Shown here one piece after another: positions 16,428 through 26,205 of a stretch of DNA of 53,215 nucleotides. This DNA comes from a virus. A model generated the notes under the pieces. The model did no database searches and had not been told where the DNA came from. It saw only the letters and a program-made list of their open reading frames with translations. The stretch's first letter is position 1. The number at the start of each line of letters is the position of its first letter. The position numbers were made by a program, and so were the translations under genes. Location of the stretch: positions 1 to 53,215 of the IMG/VR virus record IMGVR_UViG_3300042924_001821. The stretch is one strand, 5' to 3'.

Positions 16428-16912
16428 CGCTGACAATCCCAGATAAGATTGATGCAAGGAACGTAGTTGGGTATGGTGATCCAGACTACGAGCTTAACTT
16501 GATGGACTTGGAGATTCTAAAACTTCCTCCACGGGAATGTCCGTTGGTTCACAAGTTCACTCCGGGGATGTATATTCGGGAAATCTATATGCCGAAGGAT
16601 ACGATTCTCACAACCTTGCTCCATCTTACTACGCATCCATTCTTCATAATGAAGGGTGATGTGACTGTCTGGTATCATGGCATCCCTGCCCACCGATATA
16701 AAACAGGCTACAGTGGCATTACAGAAGCGGGAACAAGGCGTATGCTCTACACCCACAGAGACACAATCTGGACTACTTGCCATGTCACAGACTTGACTGA
16801 TCCAGACGAAATTATTGACACGATCACTTCCAGAGACTTTAATCCTCACATCGCCAAGGAAGACCCAAGGGTGCAGAAGTGGCGACACAATCGAACCGAC
16901 TTAATCAAATGA
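16424..16912 (+). CDS. Cupin-like virion-region protein (162 aa)
   Basis: Residues about 40-115 (FTPGMYIREIYMPKDTILTTLLHLTTHPFFIMKGDVTVWYH ... YTHRDTIWTTCHVTD) have the strand spacing and His residues of a cupin barrel. The same fold is seen in small proteins of several phage late operons, where their role is not settled. It is coupled to both neighbours by ATGA overlaps. Confidence 0.55.
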   Translation: MTLTIPDKIDARNVVGYGDPDYELNLMDLEILKLPPRECPLVHKFTPGMYIREIYMPKDTILTTLLHLTTHPFFIMKGDVTVWYHGIPAHRYKTGYSGITEAGTRRMLYTHRDTIWTTCHVTDLTDPDEIIDTITSRDFNPHIAKEDPRVQKWRHNRTDLIK

Positions 16913-18009
16913 GATTTCTTCTACCAAACCCATTAGGCAACGATAAACATTCTCAGATGTTTCATACCAGCGGATTCGCTATTGCTGCTGGCGTGGTAGC
17001 TGTAGGTGCGGCAGCAGGATCGGCGGCTATCTCAATGTCGGCAGCGGATAGGGCAAAGAGAGGTCAAGGCGCAGCGGCGGCAGCATTTAAAAAACAACAA
17101 AGAGAAGCTGTTGCTGGATACGAAAAAGGTCAGAAGAAAGTTGGCAAGATGATTAGTGGGGTGCAGGTTCCTCAATATAATCTTGGAGCGATGATCGGTG
17201 ATGCTGGCAAGATTTCAGATTACTATCAACAACAACTTGAGCAATTCCAGCCCGGAGCAGCACAGCAACGCCAACAAGCTCAGACTCAAATCGGGCAAGC
17301 GATGGATGTTATTTCCAACTACCTCCGTGGAGACATCCCACAAGATGTTAAGGAACAGATCACGCGTAATGTCGCGGAGAGTGCAGGAGCAGGATTCAAC
17401 CCAGCAACAGCAGGACGTGCTGGAGGATTCCAAGCAGCACAAGGGCAGATGGCGCGTAATCTTGGACTAACTTCACTTGATATTCAAAGGCAGGGACTGG
17501 CAGCAATGCCAGCAGTTCAAAACACAGCAATGAACTGGCAGCAGTTGGCGCGAGCATTCACAGCAGACCCACTCGATGTAGGAAGACTACAACTTGGCTA
17601 CCAAACTGCCCAAGCACAAGTTGGCTTGCAAAAAGCTAAGATGACATCTGATATGTTCTCTAACATCTACAATGCTCAGTCTGGTCTTGCTACGCAAATC
17701 TACGGAGCGAATAAAGAAAACATCGCCGCAAGTTACGCTGCTCAACAAGCAGTCGGCCAAGGTGTCTCTGACATTGGTAAAGCTACCTCTGGTGCGTTGA
17801 TGGGAATGAGCGGTGCTGCTGGAATGATGGGAACATCAACAACTCCTAATGCTGGAGGATTCTATGGTGGAGAAATAGGCGCGGCCAACGCATACAAGGT
17901 AGCCCCATCACAATTATCATATCAAAAACCTACAGGTGGATTTATGGGTATTGGTGGAACCAGTGGCGGTTATTACTATGACCCATCTGGGGTATATGGA
18001 AGATCATAA
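16909..18009 (+). CDS. Ejection / internal virion protein candidate (366 aa)
   Basis: The start at 16909 (MRFLLPNPLG) overlaps the upstream stop as ATGA and is preferred over 16879. A hydrophobic Ala/Gly segment at about 22-46 (FAIAAGVVAVGAAAGSAAISMSAA) is followed by a long Gln/Ala-rich helical body and a Gly-rich end. The first hydrophobic segment, helical body and position as the first of three large genes after the connector genes match podovirus ejection proteins, which are expelled into the envelope on infection. No sequence motif proves it. Confidence 0.55.
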   Translation: MRFLLPNPLGNDKHSQMFHTSGFAIAAGVVAVGAAAGSAAISMSAADRAKRGQGAAAAAFKKQQREAVAGYEKGQKKVGKMISGVQVPQYNLGAMIGDAGKISDYYQQQLEQFQPGAAQQRQQAQTQIGQAMDVISNYLRGDIPQDVKEQITRNVAESAGAGFNPATAGRAGGFQAAQGQMARNLGLTSLDIQRQGLAAMPAVQNTAMNWQQLARAFTADPLDVGRLQLGYQTAQAQVGLQKAKMTSDMFSNIYNAQSGLATQIYGANKENIAASYAAQQAVGQGVSDIGKATSGALMGMSGAAGMMGTSTTPNAGGFYGGEIGAANAYKVAPSQLSYQKPTGGFMGIGGTSGGYYYDPSGVYGRS

Positions 18010-18012
18010 TTT

Positions 18013-19728
18013 ATGTCTATCGCAGAACTCATAATGACAGGAACCAATCGCGCATCGGAATCTACCGCATGGGTTGGAGATTCTTTGGCTAAACTTGGTC
18101 AGAATGTAGGACAAGCGTTAGCTCAACGCGAGCAGCAGAAGCAAGCGCAGGAGATGCTACCATTCTTGCAGCAGAGTATGCAGGAGTCGATGACACTTGC
18201 TGGACAAGGACAGACTGGCGAGGCGTATGCGAAGTTGATGCCGTTTATTACAAACCCATCGGTGATAAATAATCCAAATTTGTTGCTGCCAATAGAAACG
18301 GCACTAAAGTTAAATGAAAAAGCAGCGAATGACTTCTTGAGGCAGAGACAAATTAACGCATATCAAAGTCGTTCTTCAAGAAAATCGGCAGGTGGATTTG
18401 AAGTTCCTTCATTTGAAGAAATGGATGATTCTACTTCATTGGTTGATGCGAATGCGCCAGTCGAAGTGGACACAACTGTTGGAGGATATTATGATATTTT
18501 AGATAAACAAAATGCAGAAAATCTTCCACAAAATCAACCTCGTAGATTTACTGCTGGATTGAGAGATGAACAAACTCCGTTTTCATTTGGAATGGAAACT
18601 GGAAACGTATCATTATATATTGCTGATGAGGAAACAAAAAATAAAGCTGTATCTGCAATTCAAGACTATAAAACATATACACCAGATCAAAAATCTGAAG
18701 TTGTAGGAAAAATTGTTGATACAAGCAATCAACCTCCAGCAGATAATATTAGAGTAGACATACCGGGATTTGGACAAGGCTTTATTACAGGGCCATCAAT
18801 GGCAAGAGCGCAAGAGGTTACTGGAGTTAAACGAACTCAAAAAGTTTCTCAAAAATCTGGGCTTGAAAGACAAGAAGAAAAAACATACGGCCAAAAAGAA
18901 AAGACTCAAGATCAACTTGCATTTGAAGGATTTGCTCAAAACATTGGTGTAGCCTCATCAATGTTCAAACAAAATAAACAACTCCGTGATATTATGGAGA
19001 TGGCTGGTGGTGATATTACGCAAATCACAACTGACGATGATGTGGTTGAAGATGTAAATGGAAAACAAGTTCCAGTTAAAAGAGTTTTTGTTAAGGGTCA
19101 AGATGCTGGAATGCTTTCTATGGAAAGACCAATGGGTGCTGATGGCAAGCCAGACCCTCGTAGAATGAGTGAAGCCCAAGCTGTTGAAACTATTATTGAT
19201 GCGCCGGGATTGATTGAGCGATTTGGATGGAAATTCTACCCACAACAAGGCGAAAAACCAGCAGCGAAAGCTTCAACGGAATTGCAAGCTGGAATACCAG
19301 CAAATCAACTTACTACTACCGCTCCTCAAATCCCAGAAGAGGCAATGGCTCTACAAAAGATAGTTGAGCAAGGACAAGCCGCTAAAGCTGGAGAAACAGC
19401 CAAGAATGTTGAAGCGCGGATTAAGGATATTGACGCACAAATCAAGCGGTTGGGTTCTACAACTATTGAAAGAGGAGGTCGCCTTGCGTCTGAAGGAAAT
19501 ATACCTGCAAGAAGTAAAACATCAGAAGAAGCTCAAGCTGACATTCAAAAGATTACACAACTTAAAACTGAAAGAGAATTGCTATTTGCCAAAACAGAAA
19601 AAGCATATAACGCTGCAAAATCTGAAGGTCGTGTATTTCAAAATGCTGACGAAGTGAAATCCAGCAAAAAGAAATTTCCTGCTGGAACGATTATTTATAT
19701 TGGCAGAGAGCCAGCAAAAGTGAAATAA
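18013..19728 (+). CDS. Ejection / internal virion protein candidate (571 aa)
   Basis: Starts MSIAELIMTGTNRASESTAWVGDSLAKLGQNVGQALAQREQQ, mostly helical with Gln/Glu/Lys-rich stretches. A charged coil lies near residues 445-550 (AKNVEARIKDIDAQIKRLG, KTEKAYNAAKSEG). The end (SSKKKFPAGTIIYIGREPAKVK) looks like a small beta domain. Second gene of the ejection-type trio; TAA-TTT-ATG junction upstream. Confidence 0.5.
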   Translation: MSIAELIMTGTNRASESTAWVGDSLAKLGQNVGQALAQREQQKQAQEMLPFLQQSMQESMTLAGQGQTGEAYAKLMPFITNPSVINNPNLLLPIETALKLNEKAANDFLRQRQINAYQSRSSRKSAGGFEVPSFEEMDDSTSLVDANAPVEVDTTVGGYYDILDKQNAENLPQNQPRRFTAGLRDEQTPFSFGMETGNVSLYIADEETKNKAVSAIQDYKTYTPDQKSEVVGKIVDTSNQPPADNIRVDIPGFGQGFITGPSMARAQEVTGVKRTQKVSQKSGLERQEEKTYGQKEKTQDQLAFEGFAQNIGVASSMFKQNKQLRDIMEMAGGDITQITTDDDVVEDVNGKQVPVKRVFVKGQDAGMLSMERPMGADGKPDPRRMSEAQAVETIIDAPGLIERFGWKFYPQQGEKPAAKASTELQAGIPANQLTTTAPQIPEEAMALQKIVEQGQAAKAGETAKNVEARIKDIDAQIKRLGSTTIERGGRLASEGNIPARSKTSEEAQADIQKITQLKTERELLFAKTEKAYNAAKSEGRVFQNADEVKSSKKKFPAGTIIYIGREPAKVK

Positions 19729-19735
19729 TCAACCT

Positions 19736-22700
19736 ATGGAATTTGAATTTCTTGGTGAAGTTAGTGGTAAATCTGAAAAACCATCTACGACAAAACCGAA
19801 TGATTCTGGAATTGAGTTTGAATTTTTAGATGAAGCTACAGAGCAACCGTCTGGCACATCTTTCGGAAAAGAAGTATCACAGCTTGGGTCTGCATTTGTT
19901 GAATCTATTGGTCGTCCATTGGAAAACATGGGGGAATCTTTTGAGTCCTTTGGATTCACGGGTGTAGCTAATGCGCTTAAAGGAGCTATTACAGAACCAG
20001 AGAACTATGTTTCCGCAGGGCAAAGGTTTATAGAGCCAGCACCAGATGAAGCTCAGTTTATGGGATTCGCTTGGCAGTATGCTCCAAGAGCGGCAGTCGA
20101 ACAAGTCGGTCAAGCAATCGGAGCAATAGGAACAAGGGCAGTTGGTGCTGCTGCTGGTGGAGCAGTTGCTGGCCCACCGGGCGCGATTGCTGGTGGGTTT
20201 TTAGGCCCAGCAATATTTGGAGCCGCACAAGTTATCGGCCCAGTAGCTAAAGAACGAGCAAAGAACAATGGCCGCGAAGTTCCGAATAATAGTGACTTGG
20301 TTGCTGCTACTCTAACTGCTATCGGGTCTGGTTCTTTGGATGCGATTGGAGCAAGATACCTGCCCGGAGGAGACAAGGCTACTGGCAAATTCTTCAAACG
20401 AGTAGCTTCATCATTTGTTGGAGAAGGTGTGCTTACAGAAACTCCGCAATCTTTTATCGAGCAAATTGGTTCTACTGCTGGAACTGAAAAAGGATTAAAC
20501 ATCAATGTTAAGCAAGCTGTAGGTGAAGGATTGATTGGCGGCACAAGTGCTGCTGGACTTACAGCAATCGTTTCTCCTTTCTCTAAACCAACTGAGAACC
20601 AAGTTATCCGCACTCCAGAAGAAGCAGAGGAACTTGACATTAATGCTAAGGCTAACCAAGAAGCGATATTGTTGATGGGTGATCCAGCAGATCAAACCCA
20701 AAACGAGCGCATCACCAAATTAAAGGAAATAGAATCGGTCATAGCCAACAACGAAACTTTGATGAGTGGCTTGGAGCCTAATGCGCCAGAGAGAACCAAA
20801 CTTGATTTGGAGAATCGGGCGGCAATCAAAGAGGCTGAAAAACTGAAGTTGGAGATAAAGCAATCAGTAGGATTATCGGAACCGATAACAGAAGCCGAAC
20901 GTCAGCAAGCCGAGTTAGCCAAGGCGATAGTAGAAGAACCTACCCCAACTGTTAAGGAATCCTTGACAGTTCAGCCTGCACAAGCCGCCCCAGTAGCCGC
21001 ACCAGTAGAACAAGTAGTCACGCCACCAGTAGAGGTTGCGCCACTTCCCCTAAGAACAGTTGAAGAATCTATTCAGAACAAAGATACCTTTGAGTTTGAA
21101 GGGATGCGCGGGGCAGTAACACTTGAAGATGACACTGCTGTATTCCGTCCGTTTGGAACAAATGATAAGTATGAAGTTCCAATCAATCCCAACCAAGCTA
21201 TCAGTGAGATCGAAGGAATCCAATGGGTTCGCAAAGGACAGACTCGCCAAGTTCCAGTTGAGCCAACAATTCCAGAAGTTGCAGCAATAGTTGAATCGCA
21301 ACCACAGATTACAGAAGAAGAATTTAATGCTACGGAAGATGACTTCCAACTTCCTCCATCTTTGATTGAGATTGAAAAGTCACCAACGCTAAATGCGATA
21401 GCTGATATTTTTAATACGGGTGAATCGAAGATTGTCCAAGAAGGTAAGCGAGCGAAGAAAGTTTCAGCTACTCCAGAGTTCTATAGGCAGATCAGTCCAG
21501 AACAAGTTGATGTAGCCAATAAGCAAATTGATAATGCGTTAAGGATCATTGATAACCTGCCTGTATCTGAAGAACAGAAGCAAACATTGGCAGAACCATA
21601 TCTGTTAATCGACCAAGACATTTCAACTTATGAAAACAATCCAGAATACAAACAATACAAAGCCTCAATTCGCAGGGAAGTTCGCCCTGCTGACCAAGCT
21701 GTCGCACTCCCAGAAACTGTTGGCAAAACTAAAGCCACAGCAAAAAAACCAAAACTCGGAGAAAAAGGCGGCGTTCTAATCCCCACCAAAGAAGACTTCA
21801 TCCAAGCAGGACAGAACATCTACGAGGCTGGCATGGAGTTTGGTGCTTGGGCTAAACAGATGATCCAAAGATTCGGTGATGCGGTCAGGGAATTTCTTGG
21901 GGAAGTATGGCAAGCAGTGAGTGGTGCGCCAGCGAAGTTGAATGAACTGATGGGGTATCTTCCGAAGAAGGGTGAGACTGGAGCAGTCAATGTTGGTAAG
22001 GGTAAGATAGGTGAGAAAGCTAAAGCCGCAGAAAAACCAGCACAACCTACTTTAGAACAACCAACACCTACACCAGAGAAGCCAGCGGCAGAACCCGCGC
22101 CAACAGGTCGTGAGCAACCATCTAAAACTACTCGCCGCACCACAATAATGAGTGTAGAGGCGGGAGAAGAGGTAGAAACTCCAGAGGCTATTATTGCCAG
22201 AACAAAAGATTTACTTCGTAAACAATTCGATCCTACGAAAGTAACCGAGAAGAATACTACTGAAGCATTCCGCGCATTAGGGAAGTTGGCTGGAAATAGG
22301 AAAGAAGCATTGGCATACGCCGAACAACTTAATGACATCGGCAGATTGGTAGATAAATCTGGCGCAGCGAGTGAGATTAGCATGGGCGCAGCGTTGTTTG
22401 TGAATGATTTGTTTGAGTATTCCATCAGACTCGCGGCAGAAGGTGATAGCAAGATGCTTGGTATAATGATGGCAAACATCAACAGGCTACCTACCGCAAT
22501 GATTGGAGCGAGTGATGCGGGTAGAACGCTCGCGGCAAGAGCAGAGTTGAAAGCTCGATTCAGTATGATGGGACAAGCCGAGCAGGATGCCTACGCAAAC
22601 TATGTAGCAGAGTTCATCTACGGGCCTAACCCAACGAAAGAACAAATCAAATCCATCAAGGATGCCTATGCAGCGGTTGAGAAAACTCCACAAGTAACCG

Positions 22701-25639
22701 AGCAAGAATTGACTGATGAGATTGCAGCGGTTGGTGGCAGAACTGGAACTGACTTGGTTGGTAAGATCAACGAGGAGTTCACTAAAGCTACTGAGAAGAA
22801 GACCGAGCAGCGCAAGACTGAGTTGGAAGAACTTGATAAGGAATACAAGAAGATTCAAAACCAAGCAGACGCTGAGATTGAAAAGCTCGCCAAGATTCAG
22901 TCTGATACGCCTTCGTTCGATCCAGCAGCAGCAAGGCAGACCGCGAATGATGTCCGTGCTATCGTAGCTAATGACCTAAAGCAACGCCCAGACATGGGGC
23001 GCAAAGCTCCTTGGAAGTCTATGTTGGTTGCCAAACTACAAGAAGCAGGGGTGGAACTGGCGGCAGCAGAGACATTGGCAGATATTGTTTGGAGACAGCA
23101 TGAGATCAACAACCTTTCGAGGGAACTATCTTCAATCAACAAAGCGATAGAGAAGGGGCCAATCTCGGAGATTGTCAAAGCAATCAAAGAAACTCCGCTG
23201 GAAGATCAACAGAATCCTAACTGGAGATATGAGGTCATGCGTGACTACCTCCGCAGAGCAGGGTTGACTATTGCCCAATCGGAAAGGATTGCCAAGTTGA
23301 TGGACATCTCGCTCCAGAAACGCTTCACAATGGCGCAAGAGCAAGCATTCACAGATGCTATCAGTAAGTCTGCACCTTGGAAAGCTGGAGATACCAGAAG
23401 CCGCCGCGCATTTCAGAAGGTATTGCAAGCCCTCCGCGCTGGCGCATTAGACCCTGCAAGGAATGTATTGAGTGACATGGCGGCATTGAATGGATGGACT
23501 GGGTTTACTCCAGACCAATACAAGACTCTTCTCAAGAATGACGCTATCCTATCTGATCCAGAGTCCGCTGATGCAACAAAGGCTGAAGCGCATAAGGCAA
23601 TCCAAGACACCATCTCTAAAGCCAAGCTGCCTATCCGAGCAAGGGATGTTATCGGGCAATACTACGATGCTCAAGCGTTGAGCGGTATCCCTACTGTGAC
23701 TGTGAACATCTTCTCGCCTGCTGGTGTAGCGGTGAAGAATGCGCTAACCCAAGCCTTGAATGGTGTAATAACAGCAAGACCAGAGCAGATCACAGCTTCA
23801 TTGACTACCTTTATTGACTCAATCAAATCGTGGGCAAACACAGTAGCTTTCTCTTTCAAGAACAATGTCACAGTTTACTCTAATGTTGAATACTTGGTGA
23901 ATGATGAGGCGCTTCTGAAGCTCTACAAGAAAGGCGTAGATCAGTTTAACAACGGCAAGACTCCCCGCGATAGGGCAGACGGGGTAAAGAACATGATGAT
24001 TGGTATGATGGATTATGTTCGTCGTATCTTGAATGCTCTTGACTACGGAGCTATCGCTTCTCTTCAGAACCAATCGGTATCCAAGTATGCCTTGGCCGCT
24101 ATGCAGGCAAAGGGAATGTCCAGCAAGGATGGAGCAAAGATGCTCAATGCCATGATGGAAGAGAAGCGAAACTTCTACAATGACCAGATCGCTATCGGAA
24201 CCGATAAAAACAAAGCAGCGGTTCTTGCTGATGAGTTCTTCATCTCCTCATGGAGACAAGCATTGACTGACGCGAAACTTCCAGCGCAAGAAGTGATGGA
24301 TGCCGCGCTCAACGATGCTATGTCATCAGTAGGCAGAAACAGACAGTCACTCGACGCATTCCGCGAAGAGGATACTAATATTCGTGATGAAGGCGTGACA
24401 TCCTATCCTGCTATTTGGCTATTGGAGACAATGGCAAACGCTGCCAACCAAAGTGACAAGCAACTTATCAAAATCTTCAGCAGAATTATCTATGGATTCG
24501 CAGTAGTTCCCGCTCGCGTTCTACGAGAGACAGCATGGTTCTCTCCGTATGGAGCAGTTCGTTTTGCATACGATGCCATCGCAAAGAAGATGGGTAAGGC
24601 ATCTCCATATGCACAGAGTTTGGGTAATGATCTTCAGTATCGCCAAAGGCTGACTGAAACTATTACTGGTAGTTTAGTCATGCTTGCATTCGCGGCGGCA
24701 ATGTCATCATCAACCGAAGATGAAGATGATGAGAAGCCATTCAAGATTGTGGTAACTGGCAACGGCCCTCTCCGTAGTGAAGACCCGCAGTTCTACGATT
24801 CTTGGATGAAGAACAATAGGCCGAACACTGTGAGGGTTCAATTCGGTAAAACCAAATTCACGATCAATACCATGAGAGGGTTTGAAGCCTTTGCTTGGCC
24901 TGCCATGATGCTTGGCGCGGTGGATGACTGGCATATTCGCAGAAAGCAAAAGCGTGAGACGAATACTCCAGTGCAGATGGGTGATGCAGCTATCATTGGA
25001 GGGTTTATCTTGAGTGCTTCACTTCGTCGCGGCCCATATGCTTTTGCTGCTAAACCTCTCTTTGAAGCCTATGGAGATCGAGGAGTAGAGAGCTTGGCAA
25101 AGAGCCTTGCATTCCCCGCAAAGACTATAGTTCCGGTATTGGGATCAAGTCTTGCAAGTAACATCTCAAACTTCCTAAACGAGCCAGTAGATAGGCGAAC
25201 ATTGGAAGGTGCGTTGTGGGCTAATGTCCCATTCATCGGGCCTGCTGTAGCACCGAAATCTTTAAACGCATTTGGTGAACCAGCGATGGCAAACGATGCT
25301 GCTGACAAAATATTCAAGCTCGGAGTTCCGATTGTTTTTGACATCCCGACTGATAGGGATTCGGTGAATCTCCATGAGTTAGTCTTGAAGCAGGGTGGCG
25401 GGCCAAGCATACCGACTCGGAATCAGCTTGCACAGAGGCTCGATAGGCAACCAACCAACAAAGAATACGAGATGTTCGTGAAGGAATATGGTGCGGTTCT
25501 CACGAAGTCGATGAAGAAGAATTACGAGAAACTTTCTGCGATGAAACCGGAGGCTTACACTAAGGTTGTTGAGCGGATCGGTAATCGTGCAAAGGACATC
25601 GCGGAGAACAAAGTTAGGATAGCTACAAAAAAACCTTGA
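19736..25639 (+). CDS. Giant internal virion / ejection protein (1967 aa)
   Basis: The largest gene of the window. The N-terminus contains a duplicated EFEFLGE/EFEFLDE motif (2-8 and 25-31). A Gly/Ala-rich hydrophobic region at about 120-170 could insert in a membrane. Pro/Glu-rich linkers lie near 405-440 and 760-800, and a charged coiled coil near 1020-1070. The C-terminal third has hydrophobic stretches (GSLVMLAFAAAMSSS, about 1645) then an acidic patch. Transglycosylase or protease motifs were looked for and not seen. Size and placement at the end of the virion operon fit the largest ejection protein of a podovirus; a polyvalent phage protein is an alternative. It contains palindrome copies at 20873 and 24192. 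Confidence 0.6.
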   Translation: MEFEFLGEVSGKSEKPSTTKPNDSGIEFEFLDEATEQPSGTSFGKEVSQLGSAFVESIGRPLENMGESFESFGFTGVANALKGAITEPENYVSAGQRFIEPAPDEAQFMGFAWQYAPRAAVEQVGQAIGAIGTRAVGAAAGGAVAGPPGAIAGGFLGPAIFGAAQVIGPVAKERAKNNGREVPNNSDLVAATLTAIGSGSLDAIGARYLPGGDKATGKFFKRVASSFVGEGVLTETPQSFIEQIGSTAGTEKGLNINVKQAVGEGLIGGTSAAGLTAIVSPFSKPTENQVIRTPEEAEELDINAKANQEAILLMGDPADQTQNERITKLKEIESVIANNETLMSGLEPNAPERTKLDLENRAAIKEAEKLKLEIKQSVGLSEPITEAERQQAELAKAIVEEPTPTVKESLTVQPAQAAPVAAPVEQVVTPPVEVAPLPLRTVEESIQNKDTFEFEGMRGAVTLEDDTAVFRPFGTNDKYEVPINPNQAISEIEGIQWVRKGQTRQVPVEPTIPEVAAIVESQPQITEEEFNATEDDFQLPPSLIEIEKSPTLNAIADIFNTGESKIVQEGKRAKKVSATPEFYRQISPEQVDVANKQIDNALRIIDNLPVSEEQKQTLAEPYLLIDQDISTYENNPEYKQYKASIRREVRPADQAVALPETVGKTKATAKKPKLGEKGGVLIPTKEDFIQAGQNIYEAGMEFGAWAKQMIQRFGDAVREFLGEVWQAVSGAPAKLNELMGYLPKKGETGAVNVGKGKIGEKAKAAEKPAQPTLEQPTPTPEKPAAEPAPTGREQPSKTTRRTTIMSVEAGEEVETPEAIIARTKDLLRKQFDPTKVTEKNTTEAFRALGKLAGNRKEALAYAEQLNDIGRLVDKSGAASEISMGAALFVNDLFEYSIRLAAEGDSKMLGIMMANINRLPTAMIGASDAGRTLAARAELKARFSMMGQAEQDAYANYVAEFIYGPNPTKEQIKSIKDAYAAVEKTPQVTEQELTDEIAAVGGRTGTDLVGKINEEFTKATEKKTEQRKTELEELDKEYKKIQNQADAEIEKLAKIQSDTPSFDPAAARQTANDVRAIVANDLKQRPDMGRKAPWKSMLVAKLQEAGVELAAAETLADIVWRQHEINNLSRELSSINKAIEKGPISEIVKAIKETPLEDQQNPNWRYEVMRDYLRRAGLTIAQSERIAKLMDISLQKRFTMAQEQAFTDAISKSAPWKAGDTRSRRAFQKVLQALRAGALDPARNVLSDMAALNGWTGFTPDQYKTLLKNDAILSDPESADATKAEAHKAIQDTISKAKLPIRARDVIGQYYDAQALSGIPTVTVNIFSPAGVAVKNALTQALNGVITARPEQITASLTTFIDSIKSWANTVAFSFKNNVTVYSNVEYLVNDEALLKLYKKGVDQFNNGKTPRDRADGVKNMMIGMMDYVRRILNALDYGAIASLQNQSVSKYALAAMQAKGMSSKDGAKMLNAMMEEKRNFYNDQIAIGTDKNKAAVLADEFFISSWRQALTDAKLPAQEVMDAALNDAMSSVGRNRQSLDAFREEDTNIRDEGVTSYPAIWLLETMANAANQSDKQLIKIFSRIIYGFAVVPARVLRETAWFSPYGAVRFAYDAIAKKMGKASPYAQSLGNDLQYRQRLTETITGSLVMLAFAAAMSSSTEDEDDEKPFKIVVTGNGPLRSEDPQFYDSWMKNNRPNTVRVQFGKTKFTINTMRGFEAFAWPAMMLGAVDDWHIRRKQKRETNTPVQMGDAAIIGGFILSASLRRGPYAFAAKPLFEAYGDRGVESLAKSLAFPAKTIVPVLGSSLASNISNFLNEPVDRRTLEGALWANVPFIGPAVAPKSLNAFGEPAMANDAADKIFKLGVPIVFDIPTDRDSVNLHELVLKQGGGPSIPTRNQLAQRLDRQPTNKEYEMFVKEYGAVLTKSMKKNYEKLSAMKPEAYTKVVERIGNRAKDIAENKVRIATKKP
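20873..20888 (+). promoter_or_regulatory. Dispersed palindrome, intragenic, perfect (centre GAAC)
   Basis: TTATCGGAACCGATAA. Read in the frame LSEPIT, a different codon phase from the copies that encode IVTD or IGTD. Confidence 0.6.
24192..24207 (+). promoter_or_regulatory. Dispersed palindrome, intragenic, one mismatch (centre GAAC)
   Basis: CTATCGGAACCGATAA. Only the first base departs from the consensus. Encodes IGTDK. Confidence 0.5.
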
Positions 25640-25663
25640 CACCCGCAGAGGCTCATGTAGATT
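25636..25663 (+). promoter_or_regulatory. Sigma70-type promoter at the end of the virion operon
   Basis: -35 TTGACA (25636-25641), 16-bp spacer, -10 TAGATT (25658-25663) followed by GG. The same TTGACA-N16-TAGATTGG string recurs at 25792-25821. The -35 overlaps the TGA of the giant gene. Expected start near 25670. Confidence 0.55.
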
Positions 25664-25669
25664 GGCTCT

Positions 25670-25743
25670 GCAACATTCGGGATGTTGTATTCGTGTTATT
25701 CATTAGGTTGACGCACCTCGGAGAAATCTGGGGTGCGTTTTCT
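25670..25743 (+). ncRNA. Candidate small RNA of about 75 nt
   Basis: Between the promoter at 25636-25663 and the terminator at 25711-25741 there is no ORF. The would-be transcript opens with a hairpin (CAACAT / ATGTTG around a short TCGGG loop, about 25671-25687) and ends in the terminator stem. An independent promoter plus two hairpins suggests a small regulatory RNA. The alternative is that this is only the 3' end of the late message with a fortuitous promoter. Confidence 0.35.
25711..25741 (+). terminator. Rho-independent terminator closing the virion operon
   Basis: Stem 25711-25719 with 25730-25738 (ACGCACC/GGTGCGT plus one wobble and one C-G pair), 10-nt loop, then TTTT. It separates virion genes from the early-type genes that follow. 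Confidence 0.75.
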
Positions 25744-25745
25744 AA

Positions 25746-25761
25746 TTATCGGAACCGATAA
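25746..25761 (+). promoter_or_regulatory. Dispersed palindrome between terminator and early promoter (centre GAAC)
   Basis: TTATCGGAACCGATAA, perfect arms. It lies about 30 bp upstream of the -35 box at 25792, a place where an activator or repressor could act. Confidence 0.75.
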
Positions 25762-25791
25762 AAATATTTTCTAAAAAGTATTAAAAAAATG

Positions 25792-25819
25792 TTGACACGA
25801 TTTTCGCGGTATATAGATT
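25792..25819 (+). promoter_or_regulatory. Sigma70-type promoter for the rightward replication-gene operon
   Basis: TTGACA (25792-25797), 16-bp spacer, TAGATT (25814-25819). Start expected near 25826, which coincides with a GTG that opens the next ORF in frame. An AT-rich stretch lies just upstream. Confidence 0.65.
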
Positions 25820-25858
25820 GGGCTTGTGAACGGCACAACCTCCGTCCATAAAAATCCA

Positions 25859-26068
25859 ATGAAAGAAACACCAACAGTAAAAAAAGAAGTAGCAGAAAAA
25901 CCAGCAGTGAACTCCGAACTCCAGCGTGACATCTATCTCCGCTTGGTATCGGCAGCGGCAGCAGATGGACGATTCCTTCTCGGCAATCTTCCCAATGCAC
26001 AGGCAGTAGTCAAGCAGGGCGACCACCTCAAGGGTGTGGCTGAAATCCTTGCCAAGTGCTACGAATAA
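25859..26068 (+). CDS. Small protein, first gene of the rightward operon (69 aa)
   Basis: Encodes MKETPTVKKEVAEKPAVNSELQRDIYLRLVSAAAADGRFLLGNLPNAQAVVKQGDHLKGVAEILAKCYE. ATG 25859 is chosen. The in-frame GTG at 25826 lies at the predicted transcription start and would give a leaderless 80-residue form. The charged N-terminus is probably disordered, the rest helical. No family recognised. The stop overlaps the next start (TAATG). Confidence 0.55.
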   Translation: MKETPTVKKEVAEKPAVNSELQRDIYLRLVSAAAADGRFLLGNLPNAQAVVKQGDHLKGVAEILAKCYE

Positions 26069-26205
26069 TGGAAGACGATTACGATCTTTCTTCGGAAATC
26101 GAAGAGGCGCGTCACGAAGCATACATCCATAAATGCGCGATGCGCGACATGGATCAAGGCATCCGACCTACCTATTGGGACGAACCAAATGACGATCACG
26201 AATAG
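26068..26205 (+). CDS. Small acidic protein (45 aa)
   Basis: Encodes MEDDYDLSSEIEEARHEAYIHKCAMRDMDQGIRPTYWDEPNDDHE. It overlaps the upstream gene by TAATG and the nuclease gene by 17 nt, a compact early-operon arrangement. Function unknown. Confidence 0.5.
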   Translation: MEDDYDLSSEIEEARHEAYIHKCAMRDMDQGIRPTYWDEPNDDHE

